DNA of 64,000 nucleotides from Mesaphorura yosii. Taxonomy: Eukaryota; Arthropoda; Collembola; Poduromorpha; Tullbergiidae. A program made the translations under genes and the position numbers. The notes below the pieces were generated by a model. That model made no database searches, was not told the DNA's origin, and saw only the letters and a list, made by a program, of their open reading frames with translations. The DNA lies in the NCBI GenBank assembly GCA_009869945.1, contig WIXG01000033.1, forward strand, positions 248,001 to 312,000. Reading direction: 5' to 3'. This document shows positions 36,376 through 50,200 of the stretch, piece after piece (the stretch's first letter is position 1; every line of letters begins with the position of its first letter).

Positions 36376-37151
36376 CAAAGCAATGGCAATAATCATCATA
36401 TCATAATACTTCTAATAAAAGTAAAGTACTTTAAAAGCATTCAGGTTTTAAAAGAGAAGGTAGGCTTGGCTGTGCTTGGCAGGCTCGCAGCTGAGTTGCT
36501 GCTGTCGAGTTGAGTCTCACACACAGCAGTACTGCGAAAATTATAATCTCATGCATTATAAAGTTCGTTTCTTGTGTGTAAATTCTCAATTCACAAAAAA
36601 TTCTCAAACTTTTAGACCGGCCAGGCAGGCCAGCGTACAATTACGAGGTACATATCATCAGCATTCACTTACCACAAACATTATCTCCTCGACCGTCTAC
36701 TTACCAGCCACCACCGGCTAGCTCGTCGTCGAATGGAAAATGTGAGTACATTCTGCGTTCGCGTATCGCGTTTTTGCCAATCCATGCGAGGCAGAATGAG
36801 GCACGGCAGGGATGCACCGCACTTGCATCGTATGCTCGTGTCTACCGTGGAAGTGGATGAAAAGAGTTTCAAGGCTTAAAATACCGTAAGCTTAATGCAA
36901 GTGAATTTCGAGCTCAAGCCTTTTACAGCAAGGCAGCAGCAGTGCCCTTTTTTCATTTCGAATTATAACAATCATGAACAAAATTCCCGTTGCTTTTCAG
37001 ACCGATCGGCCAGCCAGTAGCCTCTTATCTTTATCACAGCGACACTGACACGGTGGCTGAAGTGAGCAGCTTATCATGCTGGCACTCGGCAGTCGCACAA
37101 TTTGTGCGTGGATTCTATTTTTATTGGAGGTGGATTTATAGTTAAAAATCA

Positions 37152-37173
37152 AGTGCACAATTTATTGTGCACT
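37152..37173. repeat. 22-bp near-perfect palindrome
   Basis: AGTGCACAAT and ATTGTGCACT flank a central TT. The site could form a cruciform or bind a dimeric factor. About one such site is expected by chance in a window of this size. Confidence 0.75.
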
Positions 37174-40100
37174 GCTTGTACTTCAACCCTGCCAACCTTT
37201 TCAAGTTATTGAATTTTATGTCAGTGGAGCGAAGATTTAAATGGCACGGATGCCGGCCGGCTTACGAAAACTAACATCATGCATAACCTTCACAAATCCC
37301 ATTTCACCAATTTCACGGCTTGACTTAATTAGTCGGTTTCAGTTGACCGAACCGAAATTCTTCGAATTATTTATCATTGCTCACTTTCTAAGGTTTCTCA
37401 GCAGGTTCATAAAATCTACTTCGGGTAAGCAAGCTTCGGGTCCTCGTGTCGTAAATTCACATTAAATGTGCAACAGACAATGGCCTTATAGTACTGCATC
37501 TACCGTAAACTGTAATTTACGAGAATTTGATAGTAAAATGAAATTCATTCATTTTATTCCGTAAACTCAACCAAGACGAGTCAAACCGCCACCAGCAACA
37601 GCAACAACAAGATGCAAGACCAAGACGAAGCCTCGGCCCACCACTCCCACCTCCTTGACTTCTGACTTGGGTGAATTAGAAAAGCGTGAGCCGTGAACAT
37701 TTCGTCGGCAAAATCGGGGAACGGCTCTGCGCGGCATAACACAATTAAGCAAAAGCACCTGCATTGTACATGACTTTACTGGTCACAGATGCAGACCACC
37801 GAAGACCGGCCGAGCCAGGCAGGCAGGTAGACATCGAAGCGTCATATCGGCATCGAGCTTGTAGCCCTATGCCGCGGCATCGTGATCCGTCAGGTTCAAG
37901 AATGTATGTCGTCTTGCTCTTATCTTGCCCGAGTACAACAATAACTGGTAATTCTAATTCTACTGCATAACACAATAAAATAGGAATTTTGCTCAGGTGC
38001 GTCTGCGCCTACCCTTTCTTCATTTCTCTACTGCCAAGTGCTAATCCGACCGACCCTCTTTTCGCATCAGCATCAACATCGCAGTGGTGAGATGATCGCA
38101 GAGTTCACTGACTTTCTTTTAATGAACAAGTGCTCAGTCTCAGCCGGCCCAGCCAGCAACAGCAGCACTTGTGCTTTGCTTCGCCATGCAAGCGGTGCAA
38201 GACTTTTTTGCACCGGTGTGCAGGTATTAACAACAATAAATGGTTTGCATAGCCTGGCTTGGCATTTACCTTGGATGCGCATTGTTATTGGCGTGGCGAG
38301 TGGCGAGTTTTTACGTCGAAGTCGTAATCGCAGAGTTGTGGGTTTGTGTCGTGTTTAGACTACTGATGAGATTCAGATTCAGGAATGACGCGATCGCATC
38401 ATCGGCATGATAATCCCAGTTTAGTTTATAATAACACTAACATTACGAGCTACGATTGATGATAACATTTATATCTGCATGAGAGAGATACCGGTTACAT
38501 TTACTTACATTGTTGTGAAAATCCTTTCATTCTTTCATATATTTCTTTGCGTTGCTTTTACAGTGCGAGCAGGGAAACCAGTTTGTGAATAGAATCTTAA
38601 GCCGTAAGCCTGGTCCGATTAAATCAGACGTAGACTGCAGACATTCGGGCCGTGGCCTAGCCGTCATGACATGAGAAAATTTAACGAATTAATAATTGTC
38701 ACTTTGGTATTACAGCAGTGATTCGCGGTAATGAATGCAGATTACATTTCTCACATAATTTGATGATGGCGTACACCTGGCATGCAGTTTTGCACTCATT
38801 TTGCAGGTCTTTTAAGAGTTTTCATGCGAGCTTAGAATTTAAATCCAATTAGAGACATTTTATTTGGTTTAATGGCTCCATTTCACCGTTAATTCAGCTG
38901 TGGCTCCCGGTGGAACATCTTAACCTTTGAACTAGCAAATCCTACTCCGTGCGTAAATCCTGATGCATGCAAATGCAGAGTGATACTTCCATACGTCATT
39001 TGTGGTGTGGATAGGCAAATTGCAAGAGAAAATTAAATAAAGGCGAACAAGCAGCGGCGACAGTGGCAACTTATTACCGTATGATTAGCTGCCGGCTTAA
39101 ATTCGTGCCGTGCCTGCAATGACGTTGCTTGCTGCTTCACTGTGCTGTTTGAACAATAAACCCGAATGTGGAGCAAACACTGCTTACATTCCATTTAATT
39201 ATGTAATCACTTTAAATCAACCTTGCAACGTCAACGCGAACGAAATGCAAAATGCGGCGAACTGTGAAATGCAAAATTATTACGGTGCGATTAATAAACA
39301 GATTTGCTGACGACAATTCTGTTCTGGCTTTCAATTAAGTTGTGGTTAACTTATTTGCATAATTTACCAAAATTGAAGTGCTTGCGTAACTTGACCTTGG
39401 AGGTTGAAATTACTGTGAAAGAATTTCGGATTCCGGACTTGGGTCTAATTAATTAATAATTAATTTTGGACTGACAGGAGAAGCCTCTTCTTTGCGATTT
39501 TGCTCACCGTATGCTTTGGGTTTATGCCAATTAATTGGTCAATTTGGTCAGTCCAAACTCCAAATACTGCACGGAACATGATCATGAATCATGAGCAAGT
39601 TAAGCCTCTTCAGATTAGAATCCATAACACACTGTACACACGCACGAGGGTACGAATAAAACGATAATCGTCCAAAAACGAACAAAAGGCACGTCTTTCC
39701 ACCTAAAAGTCAGAACTGTGTAAATGGAACACACGCAGACGAATTTTGGATTCTGCTTATGAAAATTCAGTTAATTCAGTTTCACGTGGCACACAAATGT
39801 TTGTCATTCATTCTTCTGGCTTTTAGCTGCGTATACTCAAGTGGCCTGCTGGCTGAATTTCCTCCTGCCATGCCATACCGACCCGATGTACGTGTATTCT
39901 GCTTCCACCTGTCGTGTTGCTTTGCTCTTGCTTTTCTCTTTGTGACGATGGTTTTTTATTAATATTCCGTATTGTTAAAAATAAGTATTTGCGGTTAACA
40001 ATGCAGAATATATTTTTGCAAATGGCAAACCCAATGTCATTTGAATGCCCTAAATTGATGTCAGTTACTTTGCCGCACCAGCATGTGTATTCTAGCTTTA

Positions 40101-42123
40101 CACGCGTCTTCGCTGTTCCATTGTGAAGCTTGCACGAGCTTCTCGTCAATCCTGCTGGAGAGCGAATTAGAAATGAATTATGTGCTGCTTCTTCTGCAAG
40201 CAAAACCAGGCGGCCAAAATTGAAAGGACTGCATTTCGTGAGAAGGATCTCATAAAATTGATATTCGAATTCGAGGAACTGTTTTAAATAAACAGAATAG
40301 CCGAAAAGCCGGTACACAAATACGTATTCACCATTTACTGTTTGCCCAGTTAAAGTGAAACACCTGCGATTCGTGGAGCAAACCACAGCAAGCTGTTACA
40401 TTCTGGAAGTATCACGATCCATTATCTGCACTCCAGTAATTTGGTCGCTTCCTATGCCGAATCGCAAATTCATGCATGCAACGCAAAACCAAAACGGTGT
40501 GGTTTTCTGGCGATGGCTGCCGGAGAAAATAAGAACCACGCGTAGTTAAATGGAATTTGGATAATTTAACGCTGTCAAGCTGCAGAATGAAATACGTCAT
40601 TCTTATCAGTAGACACTTGAGAACGGTGATGAACTGCTGGAGAATTTATGGATCAATACTAACTTTACCACAGTCATAATCGTAATCCTTCATGTAAAAG
40701 CAAGGTGAGTTGAGAATTCAATGCCACGCCTTAACAAAAATTCCGCAAACTACAAGAAATCCTAAAAGTACAAAAAATTGAATCGTGCATTCGTCTGACT
40801 TTTTAGCTAGTTTGTATTTTAGTTAGTCAAACAGTCATTCATTCATCATCAATACAAATTAACGATTGTGACTGCAGAAATTATGGCTGGAGTCCGGCTC
40901 GAAGCCGCTGATTATGATTGCAATTGTGATAAAAACTCCAGGCGCTCATGCACGCACTTAGCAGATGATTACAGACTGTCAACTTCTTGCTAATCTTCTC
41001 CAGCACCGACGGAGAAAATAAATTCTGAGTAATTTTGCTGACACATCATTTTCGCGCAGCAGATTATCTCCTTGCTGACAAGTTCATTCATTTGATTGAG
41101 TAGATACAATCATAAAATGTATTACCCTTGCATGTGGTCGGGTCATCTTCCAGATTCGATTCAAATCTTGCACGCATATGCGAGATCTTCGAGCGAAATT
41201 TCTTTCATTCGATGCCATTCATATGTGGCAGTGGCAGTTGACAGGTCAGCAGCAGTTTGGCCAGCATCTGTTAAATGAATTGACCTCCGCCTTGGCCTTA
41301 AGCTCTGCAATTAAAACGCCTTGGCCGGGTTCATGGACTTTATAGAACAAAAATGTACTCGCTGGAAAGTGGAAACTAAGTTTGCAGGTCACCAAAAGGT
41401 TAGATTGTGGAATGACCTATTTAAAGCTTTCTATAATTTTCTACTGCACGAGTGATCTCTCATGCATTAATTAGCCTCGTTGTGTCATGTAGCTGATCTT
41501 GAATTGCACCGCAGATTCCTGCTGCACTCGAGCTTTGGTTTCGCCTTGGACTCTGACCATGAAACATGCCGGTTTCAGCAGAACTAGCCTCAAAGAGTCT
41601 TGGATTTCGTCTTCGTCAAAGTCATAATTTCTGAATACGTTCGGCAATTATCATTAAGAAGAACATGTTTGCCATTCATTAGGCCATTCTACCAGCTCCT
41701 TGTCAAGATCATGTCAAATAGCTTAATTAGGAGCGTGTTAGCGTTAGTATTAACAAAAGACCCCAGCTCAGTAGCGATTTGGAAAGAAGCAACAGGCAAA
41801 TACGTCCATTCCTTGTCTTTCGCGGAGAATGATTAAATGGAGGTTAATTATCCGTGTCATTACGATCTACACGCACAAGCCTGAGTTTTAGCCCTGAGCC
41901 CGACAAGACAATAATACACTAACACGAATTTAACGACTTTCTAAATCACAGGGTATTTTGTTTTGACAAGGCGCAAGGGAAAGATTTCTCTGAAAAAGAT
42001 TAATTGTTTCTAAATTGGTCTGTTCACGAATACGACGAGGTAATTGACTGCAACTGTTGAAACTGCAACTGCAGTGCCACAAAACCATAAACCAAGATGC
42101 AAGTTTAATGGGCCACACAGTGC

Positions 42124-42138
42124 CAGCAGCAGCAGCAG
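42124..42138. repeat. (CAG)5 microsatellite
   Basis: Five perfect CAG units lie about 0.7 kb beyond the stop of the Tudor gene. Confidence 0.8.
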
Positions 42139-42843
42139 CCAGCTTACGAATTATTTCTTAATTTCCTTAAGATAATGACAGTCAACGTGCAGCTTGCCAC
42201 GACAAGCCAAAACCACTGCCATTGAGGTTTCGGGTTTCGGCACTTCTGCCGTCGCCGTCAAATCAATGACAATTCTCGAATTCTGGGTAGAGGTGGAATT
42301 CTGTGGTAAAATGAAAGTTTTAGCCCCAAAATCTCATGGTTTAATACGCAACTGTTGACTGTAGCTCGCTCGTGAAGACGCGATAATGATTTGTGAGAAG
42401 TAACCTTTAAGTCAAACTTTAAATTGCAACTAGCAAATGGAGTTGGGATTCATGTGAAGGCATCTGGCGTTAAAAGCAACAGACAAAAAGTTCTCTGCAA
42501 TGCACGAAATGGCTGAACTGCAATGAAGCAAGCCACTTCTGCTTCTGCTGAGGAGTATTAGATGGAGATGGAAGTCTCTCAGGACTGTTGCCAGTTGACG
42601 AGTTAACTTTCTTTTGTTGCGAATTTTGCCGAAATAAGCATCCAAATGTAAAACTCAAGGCTAATTTGTTTTTTTTCTTTTAATGTGCAAACTTACTTCT
42701 AGAACAAAACAGAACAGAGCAAAGAACAGTAATAGAAAGCAGTAGTAGTCCAGTTAATTAAGTCGTAAAGAAAGAAACCTTAGAAGTATGAGAAAACTTA
42801 AATGTCACAGCCTAGCTCGTAGCTTCACATGAACGCCACGAAT

Positions 42844-44229
42844 CTACTTCTTCACAGCATGTTCCAAGATCCATGCGAACGATGCATACATGTTGCAAAC
42901 ATGATGAAAGAACTCTGGATTTTTCTGCAACGACTCGGCGCATTCGTTGTATTTCGTGGCATGCGCGTGAGTTTCTTGAACCAGCGCTGTTGCTCCAGTC
43001 GAAGGCTGTCCGTTTTCGGCTTGCTCGTCATCTAAAAGGAAGTCGAATAGGATAGCTAAATACAAATAACTTGTTTAACTGCAAAACGACGTACTTGAAC
43101 TTACACTTACGTTTCATAGCCATAGTTCCAGTGTCAGTCTTAACTGTCTTCGAGCCACCCCGTGGAACTGGCGCTGGTTTAGTAAAAACGTTCCTTTCGA
43201 AGCGGGTTCGATCATCTTTACGAGGTGGTGCGTATGATCCAACTTTTTCAGCCTTCGCCATTCCAGGCCCCGATCCAAAATCTCCAGCAGCAGTAGCATT
43301 TCCTTGATTGGCCGATGCTTTCATCTTGAATTCCTCTTTTGGCGTCATCCCGATTGGCCCGGCTCCCAGTGCAGTAAAAAATTGTTGAGCTCGTTCAACA
43401 AATTCAGGTGTAGGACCAGCAGAAGGTGCTGCATTGACCGGTGGCGGTACCGACGGCAAAGGCGGTGCGAAATCCGTACAATCCGTATTCGTAGTCGAAC
43501 TGACTTCTGCCTTCGCCTCCTGAGAAACTGCATTTAATAAAAGTTACAATAGATTACATACCAAAGTGGCTTACATTGCCAATAGAAGATGTCGAGAATT
43601 ACCAGATGCAATTAGTTAACTGCAAAGAAATCAAAGAATCACTTACCATTTGCACCAGCAATGTCCTTGTTTCCGGGCTTTTCAGCTTTGTGTTCCAAAG
43701 ACGGTATGTTTACAGTGTAAATCGTTGCTCTCATAACTTCGTCATACCGTTTGCCAACAATTTCGATTGCGACCTCAACCTCGTCACATTGAAGAGCATA
43801 CAACTTCTTAAGACCTTGCTTGGTGCTTCTTTGCCATTCACAACGATAAGCTTGCGGAACGAAGGTGCGCACCATCCCTGGAACGTTTGCGATGTCCTCT
43901 ACGGGGATGTTCTCTGTATTTCCATAGTCGAAGAAAGTAATAGTCGCCTTGCCCTGTTCCTTATCAACTGCTTCAATAAATCCTCTGTAGTAAGTTGAAC
44001 CTCCATATTTAGCTATACAAATTGAGCGAGGAAGAAGTTTCTCAGGGGCGACAGCAACCAAATCCTGGTTTTGTTCATTACAAAACTCTTGGATCAAATC
44101 CAATATCTCTTCATTTTGTATCAGTTGAACGCAGAAGATGCTTGAGGAGTATTTGTTGTCCACGAAGCTAGGAATGACTTGGTATTGAACTCCAGTAGGG
44201 ATGTCAACTTGTACGGCAACACCGTCCAT
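42844..44229 (-). CDS. Tudor-domain protein, subfamily unknown
   Basis: Three exons on the minus strand, 44229-43647, 43527-43111 and 43031-42844, join with GT-AG introns of 119 and 79 bp (phases 1 and 1) to give 395 residues. An extended Tudor domain lies at about 10-165. Its core holds YYRGFIEAVD (80-89) and ITFFDYGNTENIPVEDI (97-113), with the aromatics and Asn expected of a cage that binds methylated arginine or lysine. Residues about 195-330 are low-complexity (Pro, Ala, Gly) with a short helical island PTPEFVERAQQFFTAL. The last 65 residues look helical (ECAESLQKNPEFFHHVCNMY) and end in VKK. Tudor proteins with this domain type often act in germ-line piRNA granules, but I cannot place this one. 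An acceptor (TTTTCAAATAG) ends 6 bp before the ATG, so there is a non-coding 5' exon. The product is soluble, with no signal peptide. Confidence 0.85.
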
Positions 44230-47200
44230 TGCTTCCTATTTGAAAAAAATCAAAATAATTAGCTAATTAAATAGGTGTACATCAGCTACGTCTTGGTTTT
44301 ATATGGCTCTTGCTTATTCTATCCAATGCCACTAAACTAATCACTTCTTTTCAATTACTCTGACTTCTCCCGACATAGATAAGGCGTCCGCTGAGATGAT
44401 TCGATCACATCAGGCTTGTTAATTTTAATCACTAGCCTCAATGCAGTTTAAATCAAACCTAAGATCAGTTAGTCAACCCTCAAGGACTCAAGGGGTTTAG
44501 TGTCTGCCATATTTTATTTTTGTCAACTTAACTGACTGGTAGTAGTGGAAGTTAATTGATAGTTATACTCAATAATAAGGCGTATATGCTTTGATATTTG
44601 ATTTACTTACCCGGAGACTATTACTTACAATGTCGAAACTTGTGTTAGTAAATTCGTTGATGATCGTTGCGAATTAGTATCAGTGCTCTCCAGTCTGCAG
44701 TCGTCAGAATTGTGCCAAATGTTGGAAGTCGAATCGAACACTCACTTCTGCAGACAATCTACTGGCATCATGCACGCTATACCGACTTTCAGCTTCACGA
44801 TGGCAGCGCGGTGTGGATGACGCGATGAGTCTCTTTGAGATAAGGCGTGCTTGCAAATGTGGACGAATGAATGACTACTGCGACCACAGCATGCAGGGGC
44901 TGGTTTCGTTACACCTTTTGTTCTTTATTGAAGGCGCTGGAAGACAAACTTTGGAGCATGATTCGAAAGAGCTTCACCTACCTGTGAGCCTGTCTGCCTT
45001 GCGCCGATAAAAGTTTTATGCGCAAGAACTCTGAAACGGGGAAGATTTCAACAGATGGAAGTTCGTATCAGGCTGGCCAAACTCATGAGTACAAGAAACT
45101 AGATTAATTGATATATTTGCACATAAATTTTGCATTGCGAGATCAGCCATTTCCATTAGCATAGCTCTAGCTATAGCTCGACTGTAGTTTATGAGTTGGC
45201 ATTTTACATGATTACTGTGAGTAAGTAAATCATTTTCATTTATGCAGGTCATTGCAATTACTTTTAGTTGACCTGGCCTGACGGCGAAGCGAAGCCAGTT
45301 GGTGCGGTGCAAATTTCTATTCTACTTTTTGGCCATACACTTGTTAATTAAGTGCATGGCCGGGACAAGACCATGAAATTCAAAATAATAAAGATTTTAT
45401 TGATGTCTTAATTTCTGTAACTAGCAACGAAGAAACGAATTAACGATGCAAAGAAGCAAGATGAAGCACGGGCTGGGTGTGCTAATGCGCTCTGAAGTCT
45501 GAATGCAAAACGCATGGCATGGCATGAATCATGCCCGCCTTTTCTTTTAATAAATCGCGGTCATAAATCGTGAGCAATTGATATATGATAGGATTGGGTG
45601 TGGCCTTTCTCGCATTAAAGCTATTAAGAGAGAGAAATCGTGCACTTTGAATAAAGACATTAAAAACTTGAATTGAATAAATCGAACGAATGCTAATGCT
45701 GATGCCAATGGATAATGGGCAGCCAGTCAGGACAAAGAGCAAGACGAAGATATGAATAAATTGTGATTGCTGAGGCTGAGCTGAACTTCATTTTATTGAG
45801 TTATGAGAGTACAATCCGCAATGCAATGTAACAACCTTTCAATGCTGTTGCTGTACGGTGGCGTGGCGGCTCTGAATGATCAAGTTTACTCGAGTTCATG
45901 TCAATAATGGATTAAGATTAAGTGGCAGTGCCTTCTTGATGCAATGCAATCTACAGAGTTTTGACATGCATTAAGACCCAAAGTATCAAGAGACAAGGTA
46001 TCAATTGTCAAAACAGCAGACGCGCCACCCCACAACAGTAAACCGAGACGGGCAAGGCAGCCAACCGACGCCCGACCTCGAACCGGATTCCATTTCAGAT
46101 GCGCCGGCAAGATTGGGCCCAAATTGACGGCTTGGAATTTGGATTTCATTGCAAAAACTGGCAGCGGTAGCACACCTGAGACTAAGAAGTCATTAGGAGT
46201 CCGAGCAATGTTTTATTCAATGAATCCGTTTTCATCCAGAATTCATATTCTTCGAGTACAAGCGATGATTTATTATGTAACTGATCAGTAACGATGATAA
46301 TGTAGATCAAAAGCCATTAAGGGAATCTCGACTGCCACGAATGCCAACTGTTAATGCGAGGTGCAGCAGCAGCAGGTTAGATTTCCAAAGCAAAAAATGG
46401 GTGAACCGGAACAAAACGTCAAATGTGAAAAGTACAGCACAGCAGTGAGCATTTGCTTAACTCCATCTTTTCGGCTGGTCGGCTGGCTGGAACAGGATCT
46501 TTATAACTAATGACGATAGTTTGCACGGACAGCAGCACAGCAATTTGCACCTGTAGAAACCGTATCGGCATCGGTAGAAACGGGAATCAGGTGATGGATC
46601 TCAGCGTTCAGTTCAGCTAGTTAATTCCAAATCTATCTTACCTAAGCTTGAACATGGTGCAGAATTGAAGAGCTAGCTGGCACGTGAATTGGACGTGGGG
46701 TGAAAGTGGAGGCGTGGATTCTGCAGTAGAAAACATGAGTCCTACACAGTCGTGTCAAGTGAACGCAGCTAAAACATATGCCATGTGGTTTTGGTTATGT
46801 AATGAATGTTATGAATGCTAGCCGATACTCTGTTCCAAATAAAATTGCATGATGACCTCATAGTCTCACAAGTTGCTGACTGGAGACATAATTGAGGAGA
46901 TAATAAAATTGTGCGACAGCTTTACACGACTGTAGCACCGTGCGGATGTGGACGCTACGCGCTGCCGGCTGCTGACTGCTTTAGACTAAATTCGCGATTA
47001 ACTATCGGGCCAAGCCAGTCAGATAGTCTTGTTTGTTGGCGCTGGGACGTCCGCTTTCACACCCATTTTCACTGGCGTCTCCGATCCTGGTGTCTGGCGT
47101 GCATCGCGCTTGTGACGTGATTGCGCGTATTTCGCACCTGTTCTGTTCCCAATCATTCATCGTGTGGTTCTGTATGCCGTGTCTGCTCTGGAGTTTTTAT

Positions 47201-50200
47201 TGTTCAGGTTATGTGAGCTCGCGAATTTACTGGCGAAATCGTACCCGTCCTCCAACGCAACTCTGATAAGATCAGATCCGTGAACTTGGATCATTAACAT
47301 CGTGTCTGTGGCTTCAGGCTTGACTTGGACAAATTGTACAAATACAAGTCGCAAATTGCAAATGGCAAACACTGATCACGAGCCGGGTGCAGCACAATAA
47401 TTTCATTCATTCGGTCCGTGGTCATCATGGAAGCCTGTTCTTCGTGGCTAATTCTTGCTTCTTTATCATAGTACTGACGTGATGGTGACAATGAAAGGGT
47501 ATGAATTTCACAGTAAAAGTCTTAAAGTCTGTGTGCATTGAAACGACTCATGTGCAAATTCGTTCTTTCATCCCAGACGCAGACTTATCGAGAAAGAGAT
47601 TAAGCTGAAAACAGCAACCGCAGATCAGTGATTCATTTCTCATTTGTGCAACACAGAATGCCAACGCCAGGTTCGTTGTGAACCCTACTTTTCTCAGAGT
47701 CATAGACTCCTACACAGCGCAGCCCAGAACAGAATTTGTTTTGATCCTTGTCTATGGATGTTGTTGTGACGGGAAGAAAAGACCAAAATGAGAATAATAG
47801 GAGACAAGAATGCGGACACGGATGACATGTCTGAGAAAATCAAGACAATTATTTTATTGTAAATGCAAGATCAGCAGATTCATCCGTATTTCTGTCTCGT
47901 CATCGCTGCGCCTGCGCGTAGCGCGTCTGTGCCTGTGAGTCAATGCACTCGGACTTGATCGACCGACCCTCGCGTCGCGAGTGATTGTGATCGTGATGGA
48001 AGCCCGGCCAAACCGTCAGCGTCTGCTGTGTCTGGAGTCTTCGTCGTCTTGATCTCGACGTAAGTTGGCTCCATACTTTGACATTTGTCTCGTCCATTGT
48101 GCATGATGATTTAATATACTGATGGCTGACAAATGAACGGATGACCTCATCCATCCCCGCGTGTGCGGTGCACATCTCAACGCGAGTCGCGACCAATTTA
48201 AGTAGTGCACCGCACTGCACAAGAAATTACTCTGGTTTCAAGATTTTGAGTGAGTTCGCTTCCCACGTCGAGACCAACCAACAATTGACAAGCTATTAAC
48301 AGTGAACATCGAACTGAGAGTTGCGTACTGAGAAAAAATAATGATCTTGATCGGCAAGAATAAACAATGATAAGAATTAATAATACTGATGACCACATGC
48401 AGCAGGACGGATTGATTCGGTAACAGGACGCGGACAGGCAAAGTGTGTGGGCAAATGTAGCAGTCAGCGGAGGTTATCAATATTATTCTATCAATCACGA
48501 GTGCTCTTGAACTTGTTCTCTTATAATTGGCATTGTTTACGCAGCGTGGCTCAGCATAATCTGGAATTGATTAAATTACGGGCCGCAGACCGGCGAGCCA
48601 CTACAAAATACGAGACTACAGGCCGTACAGCCTTTGGTTTCACGTACGTGCGTTACAAGAATTTGTGACTTTCATGCCACTTGACGCCGGAAGATGCCGG
48701 ATCCTGAACTTCAGCACTCGACTGGCTGCTGCCTTTCTCAAAAATATTCTTAGCTAGTGTGCCGTTTGAATTATTCAAAACCAATATTAAAAACGAATAG
48801 TTATGAAGTTAAAAGAATGGGATCTTCGTGTTAAGTGTGAGTTCGAGCTTGTGTGAGATGAGAAATGATTATTCGTCAAAAATCATTCGCTGTGGCAGCA
48901 GCACGAACAGAATTCTGCCCAACATGGCGCCCTTCGCCCGCTGTTAATTCTGCTAACGATATGACGAATTGAATTTAAAACGGCTGCCCTTACAAACGGG
49001 AATTTCTTCCTCCAATTCGAGGAACTAGCCAGGCTGAATATTTTGAATTTCTGCCCTTTTGTTTCATTTTCTACATTTTGTTGAATGAAATTTTTACTCA
49101 GGCCAAAGTGACTCTGCTTTTTCAGAAATTATGGTGCATGAATCTGCAACCAACCAGCGTCAAGCCACGCTTTGCCATTTCGTGCGCATTGAAAAGGGTG
49201 AAACACAAATTAAAAGTGAACTCTTGCCTCCGCGTCTTGCACTCGTAAAGCCTCGTCTCCGTCTTCGCCATGGCTTGGCTCGCCTGAAAGACTCGCCTCC
49301 AAAAAGAAATAATTCGCCATGTTACACGCACTGCTTCCTCCATTATCTCACATTTTAGTAATTTCTTATTCTCAGGATCAGGGTGATGAATGTAAACGCT
49401 TTGTCTGTCTCGTTCTCGTTCATGACGACTGGCTCGTCACTCGTACACGTGAGAAGCAGAAGCTCCTTTCCTGTGTCTGGCTCGTCGTCGGTTCGAGACA
49501 GACGCGGGGGAGATGATAATGATAATTGGGTGTTAGTATTCTTTACTCACAATGGCAATGATTCGCGAAACGCGATAAGCAATGTGCGAAACGAAAAAGG
49601 CCACGTTTAGCCGTAACATCGCTAAAATCGCTATAAATTCTTCCAGTTCCTTGCCAGCAAGAAATTCAACAATGAAACCGGAAGATGAGTTGTAAAATTG
49701 TAATTTTGCGGATCCGTGGAGAAGACGACGAAAGGCGAATCGTATTGCTGTATTCGCTTTCGCATCATCGCTAAAGTCGTCGTCGCTAATGACCGCTGCC
49801 ACTCGTCCATCGTCAGCTTCCACATTGTGTGCTGATACGAGCCGTAAATTAGAGCCACGCGTAGCTCAAATTCATTGTATTGAAGTATTGTGGCGAACAA
49901 TGAGCAATGATCTTGTACGCAAACGGCGAACGTGTTTGGTGACAAGTTCATTGTCACATCGTACATCTTATACCAGTCGTAGTCCAGTTTTTATGCCTGC
50001 ACACTTGCATTCATTTCGTTAGAGGTCAACCCATAACTTTACCCTGTCCCATCAACCACTCGAGACTAAAATGTCATGACTGATTTCACGCGCATTCTTC
50101 TGAACTCGTTCGTAATGGCGAAGGAAATAATAAAATGCAAATGTAGCTGGGCTGCGATGAACTCTTGCTTGTGATTGTCTCTGATTATGTATTGCAAAAG

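Larger units (their letters stand above)
21293..42843. other. Gene-poor 21.5 kb between dimm and the Tudor gene
   Basis: I could not build any multi-exon gene here. Frames of 60-190 codons occur in all six frames, often overlapping on opposite strands, and none shows a recognisable domain. There is no reverse transcriptase, transposase or integrase. The texture is quasi-repetitive, built from words such as TGCAAT, GGCAGGCA, GCCAAGCC and AATTGCAATT. Because dimm must have a 5' non-coding exon upstream of 21,293, its promoter and probably its enhancers lie in this interval. Local exceptions are listed separately (32.45-33.17, 34.57 and 35.45 kb). Confidence 0.6.

Noticed and set aside
37028..37050. 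TATCACAGC resembling the miR-2 family seed
   Set aside because: Only the first bases match, and the flanks do not fold into a precursor-like stem.
39464..39556. Inverted pair TTGGACTGAC / GTCAGTCCAA about 80 bp apart
   Set aside because: Ten-base arms with a wide spacer are expected several times by chance in this window.
39823..40386. 187-codon minus-strand frame, the longest in the gene desert
   Set aside because: No domain, mixed hydrophobic and polar content without pattern, and no plausible splice partners. Length alone is weak evidence in this low-stop DNA.
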